A stretch of DNA of 64,000 nt from Cloeon dipterum (lineage: Eukaryota; Arthropoda; Insecta; Ephemeroptera; Baetidae), in contig NC_088788.1 of the NCBI RefSeq assembly GCF_949628265.1, positions 9,982,001 to 10,046,000 on the forward strand, read 5' to 3'. The notes under the pieces are model-generated. The model was not told where the DNA came from. It worked only from the letters and a program-made list of their open reading frames with translations, and made no database searches. Shown piece by piece: positions 26,491-37,300 of this stretch (position 1 is the first letter of the stretch; each line of letters opens with the position of its first letter). A program made the position numbers and the translations under genes.

Positions 26491-29477
26491 TTCAATAACA
26501 CTTCCTTGGCTCGCACTCACACACACACTCACACAACACACACGCGCGCAGGCTGAGAAAACGAGTTGTTCGCCGCTGCACTTTGCCATACCCAGAGACC
26601 CACTTTTCGCTCGAGACGCTCGCTCCTTGTCCGTTCCGTGGTGTGCGCTTTTAATAGTCAATAATAACGCGCCGAGAGGAAAATGAATAGCCGCAGCAGC
26701 CGCGGCGATCGAGTGAGCGAGCGAGCGAAGGAAAATTGGAACAAGCGGCGTGAATGAAATAAATCGATACACACACACGCGCCACCGTTTTCCTTGTTGT
26801 GCAAATAATTAGATATAAACCTGCCAACCTCGCGGAGATTCTCGGAATGTGTTTATAAGTGGAAGAATTTTATTTTGCTCTGGAATTTCTGGCGGTAAGT
26901 GATTTTTTTTTGGCTGGTATAGGAAGCGCTGCTTTTGTATAAAAATTGAAGGGAAACGTAAAAATCGGAATAATTAGATCGGAAGGCGTCTTAAGAAAGC
27001 TGTAAGAGAGATTGTTCTCGATGTTGTGACGTCACAAGATATATAGACCTTCAAGTGGGTTTTGAAAAAGCTTAGTTTTATGGAAAATACTGTCTGCAGA
27101 CGTTCCACGGTTTTTCCGGATTTTAATTACAATTCATATAATTTTATAAAAATTAAAAAGAGCAATTTTAGCATGTTTTGGTACGTTTTTTGTTTCCAAA
27201 TAATTTTTTAAAAAAATGTCTGACTTTTATTTTTGTATATCATATATTCCTCAGGTTTATAAAAAGATGCAGCTCATTTTTTCTCTCTCATTATGAGATT
27301 GGATTAATAATATTTCAAACAAATAAGTTAACAGTCATAAATTGAAGTGCCTATAAATAGAACTAAAAATTCACTTTAGTTCCAGCGTTAATATCTCTTT
27401 AAAAATATTCATTCCTTAATCATTCTGGCCAATTTTTTATCTGACTGTTTTCAACAGGCTAAAAATTAATATTTATCCTCCGCAGTGTTTATTTTTGCTG
27501 ATTAAATAATTAAAATCTCTGCATGAAGTTCCTTTCTAATAATTTCTCCAGCCACTCATTGAAAGCCAAATTTTGCATTCATTTCATATTTGGCAGAGAG
27601 ATCAGCGAGGAAGATCTAATAATCACCTAACTATCTCCCACCTAATCACAGACAGGAAGCAGAAAATAAAATTAGCTCTCACACGCGCCTAGGTTATGAA
27701 AGTTCTGTGGCCGCAGTCCAAACAATTTCGCACGCGCGAGCTACTTTTGCGCGTTCGGACTCGGACGTCTGCGGAATTGATAAGCAACGACGATTACGAA
27801 ATCTAATTATATTGCAATCGGCCGGAATATATTTCATGCAGAGAGAGAGAGAAAGAGATAAAAAAGCAGCAGCTGCAACCTTGCTTCAATTAATTACAAA
27901 CCGAGCGCTTGCTGTTTTAAAGATTCCCGCACAATTTCTCGCCGGCGCTCGGCGAGAACTGCAATATTATTTCTACTGACCAGCTCTCCCTGACCTGCAT
28001 GCATTTGCGCTCAAAACGACTCGATGTAGCATACACGTTCTCTATACAATCGAGCAAACTCACGTGGATTAATCATATAATTATAAATTTATTTTATTTT
28101 TAAAACCTAAAACCGGTAACGATTTTAATGAAAATATAAATAATTTTAAAATGAAATTAGGATCGGCAAAAGCATATAAATCTTAATTAAATTAAATCCA
28201 AAATGAGATGAATAAATTCAGATAGAGATTTTGGCAGTTCAGATTTTTTTAATAAAAAAATCCAGGCGTTGAAGTCTCCTTTAAAATTGAGCTTAATTTT
28301 TTGTCTGCTTTTTAATGAAATTTTTGTGGCAAAAATCAAAGGAAACTGTGGCTATTCAAACATTTATCTCTTAAACCGCTTGGATTTTTGCTGCAGAATG
28401 AAATCCAAGCCTAAAGTGGCATTTCATTAAAAAGTTACGCAAGAAATATCAACTAAAAAATGCAGTCATGAATGACAAATTCCGTTCATTAGGAAAACTA
28501 AGCCAGTGTGCCGCTAACTAAGCACCTTGTTGTTCAGTTATGTTGAGTTAAATCTAATAGTGCCATCTTTCGTATTATCTGCCGGCAGAGAGGAAGTCGG
28601 TGCGAAAACCACCGATGTAATACAAATGATTCGAAATGAACATAATTCGGCTTGTCGCACGCGCCCATGCCAATTATTGCATCATTTCGGTATCTAAAAA
28701 CGCACAAACGGTTAATTCGTTTGACGAAAAACGAGTATTACAGTTACTCTCGCTTGGTGCCAACGCCGAGCCCGAGGAGACGCATTTCCTGATCTTGAGA
28801 TGGTCACGGTGCTACGATCTGCACAACGCCTTTGCCTCTACTGGCCCACAAACGGGCTTGTTTGCACAACAATCCGGATAATTTGACCTAAAGCTCGAAA
28901 AATTCCTCACGGTAGTAAACTTTGTGATTGTTTAATGACATTTTATATATATTTTACTTGTCAAATTATCTTTAGAGAAACAGAATTTATAAATATTCAT
29001 GAATGTACTAAAAGATACATTTTAATTTATTTGTTATGATGAAAATATTCACGCAGCTCTGTAATTTAAATTAAAATGGCAAAAATAAATTTTATTCGGT
29101 TTAAATATTGTTTTTAAAAATCTGAAAATATTGCTATTTTAATTTAAATATTTTGCTGATTTGTTTGCTCTACTCCAATAAATACCAATATCTCATTAAT
29201 TACCTATTAACTTTAAAATTTTGCATCATACTTGAACAACCTTTATCGCCGATTGTCAACAACATTCCTGAAAATACGTGCAGCTCGGCAAGTCAACCTT
29301 TCGTTCGTTACAGTGACGGGAAAAATAGAAATAAATAAATAAATCGCGCAACACACACGTTTTCCTTCACCTCTCGAGGGGGAGTCGGATAAGGAACTTG
29401 ATGATTCATTATTGACTTGATCAATTTAATAAACAAAAAAAAAATTAATCTAGATAAATAGATTGAAAACTCACCAT
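1..29477 (-). CDS. Patched domain-containing protein (PTCHD3/Ptr-like), 3' end beyond the window
   Basis: Multi-pass membrane protein of the Patched/RND superfamily with a sterol-sensing-type domain; a role in lipid or sterol export or Hedgehog-related trafficking is family inference. Coding exons, in minus-strand order: 29477-29475 (ATG only), 13452-12770, 5756-5413, 3742-3542, 2156-1711, 1252-1040, 857-648, 414-1. All junctions have GT-AG ends and stay in frame, giving 838 residues before the left edge; about 60-120 more are expected. TM1 is near residues 33-50, followed by a large extracellular loop. The first sterol-sensing half ends in GIGIDDTFVM (344-353) and the second TM bundle has GFSVDFTAHICYAY (771-784). 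These are the paired GxxxD motifs of RND transporters, and both keep their acidic residues. The exons are strikingly GC-rich at third codon positions compared with their introns. The family is sure; which insect paralog it is cannot be settled here. Confidence 0.9.
2854..3131 (+). mobile_element. hAT-type MITE, copy 1
   Basis: Non-autonomous element of 278 bp with no transposase. The left end is CAGCGGGGGACAGATGTGCG and the right end, read inward, is CAGCGGGGACCAGATTCGTG. A perfect 8-bp target-site duplication, GATGACAC, flanks it at 2846-2853 and 3132-3139. CAG-starting termini plus an 8-bp duplication are the signature of the hAT superfamily. It is inverted relative to the other two copies and lies in an intron of the Patched-like gene. 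Confidence 0.88.
5757..12769 (-). other. 7 kb second coding intron of the Patched-like gene
   Basis: This is the intron between the large N-terminal-domain exon and the first sterol-sensing exon. It is AT-rich, with no supported gene on either strand. One hAT-type MITE lies at 11668-11943. The other long introns of the gene are 3743-5412 (about 1.7 kb, nothing recognised) and 2157-3541 (carries another MITE copy). Confidence 0.7.
11668..11943 (-). mobile_element. hAT-type MITE, copy 2
   Basis: Element of 276 bp, similar along its whole length to the copies at 2854 and 20725. Termini are CAGCGGGGACCAGATTCGTG and, inward from the right, CAGCGGGGGCCAGATGTGCG. Flanking octamers (GATTTAAT and GTTTTTAG) match at only 5 of 8 positions, so its target duplication is decayed or was never perfect. 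Strand is given relative to copy 1. It lies in the second coding intron of the Patched-like gene. Confidence 0.85.
15967..16384 (+). mobile_element. AATGATACTGG repeat, copy A (putative MITE)
   Basis: About 418 bp. The left end reads AAAGTGGAATGATACTGG; the right end, read inward, is AAAAGTAATGATACTGC, so the ends form an imperfect inverted repeat. It is closely similar over most of its length to 55313-55753. A minus-strand open frame of about 100 codons inside it recurs in that copy and is a product of the repeat, not a gene. The flanks share TTTTTAA, but in such AT-rich DNA this is weak evidence for a target duplication. Confidence 0.7.
20725..20999 (-). mobile_element. hAT-type MITE, copy 3
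   Basis: Element of 275 bp in the same orientation as the copy at 11668. Termini are CAGCGGGG...CCCCGCTG. A perfect 8-bp target-site duplication, AAAAACTC, lies at 20717-20724 and 21000-21007. It carries no coding capacity. It lies in the first intron of the Patched-like gene. Confidence 0.88.
26453..26543. repeat. CT/GA microsatellite followed by CA-rich tract
   Basis: An uninterrupted (CT)n run of roughly 35 bp reaches about 26488. After a short spacer comes a CA-rich stretch from about 26516 to 26543. The region just downstream is GC-richer and ends in a good plus-strand donor near 26894 (GGCG|GTAAGT). GAGA-type tracts can bind GAGA factor near promoters, but that reading is inference. 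Confidence 0.8.
29475..29477 (-). other. ATG-only first coding exon of the Patched-like gene
   Basis: On the minus strand the sequence reads CAAAATG followed at once by the strong donor GTGAGTT. The next coding exon begins at 13452 after a pyrimidine-rich TTTTCAG acceptor, in phase 0, with codons for AKGGKGCRLTW. That exon has no suitable ATG of its own before the conserved N-terminal region, so M + AKGGKGC is the natural start. The 5' UTR would lie above 29478. This join spans 16 kb and rests on splice signals and phase only. Confidence 0.65.
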
Positions 29478-31447
29478 TTTGACAGTCGTCGAAAGAGAAG
29501 TGAAAAGATCGGTTGAAAATAAATTAACGGATCACTCAGACGTTCTAATATTTTTTTGTCTCTTCTTCAACTAATTATCCAAATTGGTTGCTGAGGAACT
29601 AAGCACTGCCAGAAAGGTATCCATGGCTAGCTCTAGCGAGTCATCTCTCGGAGCTCTGTCTCCGACACAACCTGAGCACAGACTGACGACTCAGCCAGGG
29701 AAGGGAGCGAACGAGAAACCTGCGGACCGACCGACCGACCTGCTGCCGCCGCCGCCGACACTCACAATCCATTCACCGTATCGATCACACAAAGTGCTTT
29801 CCTCCGCGGCTCCGGATTCTTCCACACGCAATCACCCTTTATTTCGATGCAGCCACGAAAAATGGGATTTTTATTCGCCTCTCTCGGGCTGCACGCTCCG
29901 ACACTATTGACTAGCGAGTGGCATTGACAGTTTTCCGGAAGTGAAAAGTGGAGTACACACCGCAGAGGAAAGGCCAATGATACCAACGCTGCCAAAATGG
30001 CTGAATTATAAACGAATCTTCTTGAAAAACTCCAACCAGGACATAATCCATGATGAAAATATGAGATTTTTATTTTATTTTTCCTTGTTTTGGTTTTTAT
30101 GAAAAAAATTAAATCGTGAAAAATTTATCTTCTCATTATTTTAATGTTGTTCAGGCATGGTGAAATTTGTTCGCTTTGAGAAAAGTGTCCAGCATTTAAA
30201 ATCGCATTTACGCAGAGGTGAAAATAAATTATTACGGCATAATACCGGAGAAATGTTTTTGGTTGTGTAATCAAATCTACAAATGTTTACAAAAATCTCC
30301 AACATAAACATCGCTGACTCCCTAATTTGCATATTTTTCTGTCTGTTAACATCCCGAATGCTTTCGCTAGATATTTTTCTCTTTCCTCCTCCCCCCTCCT
30401 TTCCTAATTTTACTTTCAATTTATGAAAAAATACAGCAGCTTGTCTTGGTCAATTTCGATAACTGCGTAATCTCTTATTTGAATCTAGGAATGAAATTCC
30501 TCGGCCAAAGTACACAACTTTTCTGTCTGAACTAATTTGAATTTATTTAATTGAAATTCGGAACAAAAAAATTGGCATATGTTTCAAATTTTGTCAGTTT
30601 GTCACAATTTCCAAAACAATCTGTTTATTTCAGGAATATTTACTTTCGGCAATTAAATTAAAATAATTTTAAAGAACTCAAATCCCTTTGGCCAAGTTGA
30701 GAGCTATCAATTTTAGACGACCCATTTTGAGTGTGGGAAAGAGATAAAAATAATCTACTTAAAATAATTTTTTAAGTACAAAACGTTCTTGATCGCACAT
30801 CCTTTGCAAAATGGCACAATGAATTAAAATTAAAAAAAGGGTTTTTTTCGGAGATGCCTTTTCAATAAAAAAAAACGTGTAAATTTGACTAAAATGATGA
30901 GTCAATAACCGTAAAGTTTCCAGGAAAAACAGATTAAAAAAATTGCCAACTTTTTTCGAAAAAAAATAAATAAATACGAAATTAGCTGCAGGCTTCCAAT
31001 CAATCGTTATCATTTGAAATTATGCTTAGTGACAGAGAGCCTCAATCAATATTTTATTTTAACTCTCATCTCTAAAAGAAATATTCCAGCAATTGTAAGT
31101 AGAGTTTTAATTTTCAATTAAAAATATTATAATGCTCATGTTGAGAGAAATTAAGAAAAATTCCATTCTCCGTTTTGACAAGGATCAGTGCGTTTCGAAA
31201 TAATTTAAAAGCCTAATAGCTCCGACCAGACTGATTCCTCATTCTCGAGGGTCCAAACTCCAAAACTAGACAAAAGCGGTTTAAGGACACAATCTTTAGA
31301 GAGAGAAAGTGAAATCCGAAGAGTATATACGCGCATCTGGCTGGGGCCGCGTGGTCAGCCTGCAGCTCCTCGGAAAACCCACTTGCATAAGGATGACGCT
31401 GGCCTACATCAATGCATTTGTGTTCATTTCACCGCTGCCGCCGATTG

Positions 31448-31452
31448 AGTGT

Positions 31453-31493
<41 letters not shown>
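31448..31493. repeat. GT microsatellite
   Basis: A (GT)n run with one GA interruption, about 46 bp. It creates open frames of alternating Cys-Val on one strand and His-Thr on the other, which are not genes. Confidence 0.9.
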
Positions 31494-31494
<1 letters not shown>

Positions 31495-33959
31495 CACATC
31501 CGTGCCAAAGAACTGGTCAAAGGGCTCCGTCCGAACCGAATTGGCGCAAAAGCAGCCGCCGACGCCGGTAATGCTCCACATTCTGCCCACCGGAGAGAGT
31601 ATATAATTTATCTCAGTATGCTGCCGTTTTTTAACAATCGAGTCACGCGTGCTGCCTTTTTTTGGGTTTCTCTTGTGCCGTGCCAACGGAATCTTCGAGA
31701 AAGAAGAAATTCTCGATTGACATTAGTACGAAAGACTGAGTCTTCAATTCAGTAAACAAATTTAAGAAGCCGATAAAATATTAAAATTAATTTTTAAACT
31801 ACAATTTAAGCGGATTTGATATTTAATTTCATGCAATACATTTTAGGCATAGGAAAAGTCATGGACTTTATTTCATTTAAAACTTTTAATTATATTAAAA
31901 TTTTAATTAATTGAAAAACTCAAAACACCTGACATCCATTTCGCAATCCATAGTAAAACGTCTGACACGAGATTAGAAACCCTTTGAATATTTAAAGTAA
32001 GACATGGGAAATAATTTAATTCTTATGTAAATTGAGCAAAAAGTGTTATCCAAAATGTCAGATATTGCAAAATTCATCTTCCATTTAAAATATTACGAAC
32101 ACAGACGGCCAAGGTTGCGGTTTGAACAGATATACCAGACTGTACGTTCAAATAATCGGCGAACAGGCTTAAGAACCAAATCTCAAGTTTAAATATACGG
32201 GAGGGACGCGGCCGGCTGCTGCTCTAGGTGTGTGTGTGAGCGTCAAAAACAAACAGCGCGCAGAAAATCGCCTTGGTGTCTCCGACGTCGGGCCTTAGGC
32301 TGCGTTCATTCAGAGCGAACGCCTCCCTTGACCTCAATTTTATTTCCCATTATAGAGCAAAATTGTGCAGCACTCTCCATTAAATTTGCCGGCGATCATC
32401 TTGTAAAAAAGCGGTGCCCAAGGGACAACATGGATTAAACCCAGTTATAAAAACTGTTCTCCCAATCAAGGAAGCTAATATGATTTAATTTAAAAAATAT
32501 CTGTAAATTTTCAAGATCTGCTATTAAATTATTAAATTGAAAATTAATTGTAAAATATCATTCATAAAGAACGACGTGTTAGTCTTGCTTTAATTTCCAG
32601 TTCCTTGAAAACTTTTGAAAAAAATTCCAACTCTTTTTGCATAAAATCTGAAATTTTAAAATTAAAGGTGGAAAAATTAAAAAAACAGTCAAAGGTCAGA
32701 AATATATAAAAAAATTTGAATTTGATTATAAAAATATTTTGAAACTTGCGAACAAAAAATTCATCCAAACTATGGCTGTAAAATAATAAAAATCGAGGAC
32801 TTACTTACAAAATTGCCATTTACAGCTTCATATATGTGCAAATTTTGCATTAAACGATGCAACATTAAAATTGCCGATCGTATATCCGAGAAAAGAACAT
32901 AGTTCTGGCAGGAATCTAAGGACCTAGATGATTTTCTTTTAGTTAAACTAGACAGTTTTAAGAAACAACCTAATTTTCTCCCATTTTTGGTTTTACGGGC
33001 ACTTGAATTTCAGGTATTTCTCCAAATCCGTTAAAATTGGTCGTTGAACCAAAATTTAGACAACGTTGAACTCGTCTTGTTAAGTGGACCAACTTTCCTG
33101 ATGACCATAAATTGATAGGTCAAGGTATTTAAATCAAATTTTCGAGACGGAACTCAAATTTAAAAATGAATATATCATAATTATGCTCGTCTCCAAAGGA
33201 AAAAAGTTTTTTACTAAATCTTAGCTTCAAATCATCAGATTTACATAAACTGCTCACCGTTAGACTCTCCATGATGTTCCCTAAATGTACAAAGCAAATA
33301 AAGGACGTCAATTGGCCTAAAAAAGTAAAAATTTTGGTTTAAGCCATCTCGAAACTCATTTTAACTTAATTCATTTTGAACATCAGGCCGACACCAAACC
33401 AAGCCACCTTATTTTTTATCCAAAACCTGAGTATTTTTAAATTTTGATCGATAGGAGAAATTTTGTTTTAATTTTACCTAAAATTTTCTGCTTCTGTTGT
33501 TTAAATTTAAAACCTTTATTTAAGTACGATCAAAGAAGCCGCTTGGATGCCCTCCAGGTGGATAAATATTGGAGAGGAAGTCGTTCTTTTCGTCCTCTCG
33601 TCCGCCGGCCGCCGTCTTATCTCTCGGACAAATATATGTAATCCATGGCGGCGTCGCTCGTTTTTCCTTCTTCACTCTCACTCCGCAGGTGATCGTGCCC
33701 AGCGGCGGTCCTTGCACCTTTGTGTCTGCTGCTCCTAATGAGGGTCACATTGCGTGTTCTCGAAGCCATTTTCTGGTCAACCGAACCCATTCATTTGGAT
33801 CTATTTCACTATGTGACGGATAAAGACCTTCACACGCTTCTTATCTAATTTTTCAATCTGGAATATTTCTTTTTTTTCCGAGGTTAAGAGAATTGGTCTC
33901 ACTTTTACTCAGAAAAGGGTTAAAGACCTTTGTTGACGTTCGATGAATTTTTGCCCCTT

Positions 33960-34310
33960 AAAGTTGATTGATAGACAGGAAAAAATTGAAATTTATTGGA
34001 ATTGCTGGATACAATAAGAAGTGTGTCTTATTTTGACAACTTTCTCCAAAATTTACAGCGTTTACCCATATTTTATCGGCAGATTTCGATTCCTCTCGTT
34101 GAGATCTATCTAACGGCATACGTCACGTTTTTGGGAAACTCTTTGTTGCGAGATATAATAAGATTTCAAGTAACGAAACAGTCCTCCATTTGAAAAGTAT
34201 GCTAACACTTTTCTGAAAAATTTACACTACCTCCTAGGCCAATTTTGGTTTTTACTGAATCCTTAAAGGCATTAGTTTATGCAATGGCAACAAGAATTAT
34301 CGCAATATAT
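33960..34310 (+). repeat. AATGATACTGG repeat, diverged copy B
   Basis: Shares ordered blocks with copies A and D: TTTCTCCAAAATTTACAG near 34043, GATTTCAAGTAA near 34160, CATTTGAAAAGTA near 34189 and GCAATGGCAACAAG near 34280. Ends are not defined and the copy is well diverged, so the boundaries are approximate. Confidence 0.5.
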
Positions 34311-37300
34311 CGTTAATAACCAGTATCGAAAATAAAAATTTCCCCATGAGTAGTTTTAACCAGAATTTTTCTTGCTCCGAATTCTAATTACATCCAGTTC
34401 TTGTATCGATTTAAATTTTTTCGACCCTTACGTATTGCCAAATAAGTATTAAGGTGAACCTGACAATTTACCCGCGAATTTAGGGCATATACACGTTTAT
34501 TTCAGTAGAATTCTGGCGTCATTGAAACAATTTTTTTGGCACTTTCGAGCGCAACTTGAAATAAACTTTGCACGTACGCACGGCATCAGGGAAGATTATT
34601 TTGCGCCAAGGCTGCTCTAATTTACCGCTTTTCTTTTCGAAGCAGCGACTGCCGCCGTCTGATCTTGAGCCGAGAAGACTAGTTCTGCAACATATTGACG
34701 TTTCACTCGTCATTTTAAGCCATTTTTTACATTAAATTGCCGCCGGAGAAAGACCTTTTGAATTGAGTTGTTGTTCGTCAGAAATCTCGTCGCAACCGGT
34801 CCAAACCGAAAGGGCATTGCACGCGGACGAAAATATTTTCTGCTCGCTTCCAATGAACAGTTATTGAACAGGAAACACGTTTCCTATATTCTTTAAATCG
34901 TTCTGTTGGCGTTATTTTTGCTAATAATCTGTCCTTAATTTTATAAAACCTTTATTGGAATAGGGTAATATTTATTTAAATCGTGTTCAAGTACTTATAA
35001 ACATAGAAAACAGCAATTATCCGTTCTTGGCATTGACTGTTTGTGCTTGTTTATTCCTCCAGATTGCGATTAAGTCTATCGCACATTTAATTGCTCCTCT
35101 CTGCAGTTATTGTGCGTTGTTTCTCATGAAATATTTATTCACTGACGTCATTTATATCATCTGTGATACTGCAGGGAATTAATAGACCTGACACACTGCA
35201 ATTAAGAAGGAGTAAATAATTACATTCCATTAACATGAAATTTAAAAAGCTTTAATTTTCAAAAGGTCAAAATCAACAAAAATCAATGCTTTCTTTTAAA
35301 TGTTAAAAATAATTAAATAAAAAATCACAAGGATACAGTAACACCCCAGTTTAGACCTTGTCAGGTTTAATGAATTCTATTTTATCGCCAATAAAGCTGT
35401 TTCGTCTCGGAATGAAAATCAACCAAAGGTTTTATGATAGAATTGAGGGTAATTTTGTCACGCGGAAATTCAAAGAAACGTGCCTCTTCTAATTTTTACA
35501 TATTTTGAAACTCATCGCCATTTCCCCTGTAGAATAGAAGGGTTTTTGGAGATGTTCAACCCCTATTTCTCTTTCACCCCTCGGCAATATCACAATGACA
35601 AAAATCATCATTCGTTACTTTGCTTCTTCGGCCGATTACTCACGTCCTCCAACTATTTTAAACCAGTAAACCTTGCCTTTCTCAAGACTGGAAAAGTCAA
35701 AAATCTAATTCATGATAGCAGAATTGCAAATTACATCGCATTTTAATTTTTCAATTTTCATCACAGCAGGGTTTAAAAAAGGCCATTTGGGGTTGGCAGG
35801 CGATCAACCCAAAAATAATTCATTTTTAATTCAAAAGCTTCAGGCTATAATCTAAATTTTAATGTTCTAGCATCATTTGAACTCGAGATATTCTAATTTT
35901 TCACCCACGATTTTCCTGTATAAACTGAATTTAATTTTTCCGACAATCTTATGATTCGTTCAGCACCCTAACAACAACAAAAACCAGGATCGTGCTTGAA
36001 AAATTGCAGACCATTATCAAATCTATTGAGGAAACACCCCTTTATGCCCTTTACTTGATTACTTTAAAAACTCAATTGATTTTAAATCCATATTTGAACA
36101 ACTGCGGGGCAAAAAGGTTAACTAAAACTAACATGCTATTTTTAAAAGACTGTTTTTCAGATTTCCTTCATATCATCTTTCCCTAAAAATAAATCTTACA
36201 AATATTTCTAGACATGATTCTATTTATTTTTTATTTTGTAAGATGCGCACCGTGTGACAAATTGTTCAATTAACAGAAGCTTGGTTGAACTCAGTTGTAT
36301 CCGGGTTTACTTTATAAAAAAATATAATTTATCTGGAATAGTATTTTGATCACCTTCTGCCTGACAGATTGGGAGCGCATGCCTTTGTTAATTGGTTCCG
36401 GGATCGAGCAAAAAACCGACTCAACCCCTTATCCAGACGGGATGCGATGTAATTTTATTTATAATCGAGTGCGGCACGCGTAGATCAGGAGAGCCCTTCA
36501 AAGAATAATCATTCCCTCCCCTCAGAGATCCCGGATCTCCTTTTTTTCATCTCTCCTCCCGACGCATTTTATTCCTTTATTAAAACGCAGGTAAATTCCT
36601 CTGTTTTCACTTTTGTGCTGACGCACTCGAGACTGCGTTGCTGAGGGGAATCCCTTGAGAATTTTCATCGAACTTTCGTTTGGGCGTTCGAAGACCTGAA
36701 GACATAAATAATCTGCTCTTGCGTGGGTACATCCTTTGCGGTTTGCCAATTTAACTGTGCCAAGGCTGCGTTTTGACAAAACCTAGATCACTTGATCCAC
36801 AACCTCAGCACGCAGTCTGTGAAATATACGAGGCTACTGAAATCTGTCGCAAACAATCATCGAAACACGTTTTTCCTTCATCGGAAAAATGATTTTATTC
36901 TAATGCTAGTCAAGGACATTGCTGCAACTGCCTTTTTGTTTATTTGATGCCGATTTTTGTTATATAATAAAATTATTCAAATAAGCGAAAATGGTGTTTT
37001 TGGAGGTGGTTTTTTTAATATACCAAAATAGGTATGCAAATTAAACAAAATCGATTTTGATTTTGCACCAGGTTTTTTATTTCTGCTAAATTTAATGCAA
37101 AAATTTTGTTTTAACGCTGATGTGTACAACATATATTTTTTATATTTGTTTTATGGCTTTTAAAATTATTAATGCAAATTACTTGTAAATAATTTCTAAA
37201 TTTTATATAATTTTAATAATTAAAATTATTTAATTTATTTGCAAAATTTTTAAAATATTTTTTAAATAATATTTTCTTAGCATCTAAAAGGAACAATAAT

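Larger units (their letters stand above)
13453..29474 (-). other. 16 kb first intron of the Patched-like gene
   Basis: No coding exon could be supported on either strand. It holds one hAT-type MITE (20725-20999), one copy of the AATGATACTGG repeat (15967-16384), a CT tract with adjacent CA repeats (26453-26543) and several GC-richer islands in AT-rich DNA (about 17600-18060, 19780-20530, 21310-22040, 26440-26890). The islands could be enhancers or alternative promoters, but nothing in the sequence proves it. Confidence 0.6.
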
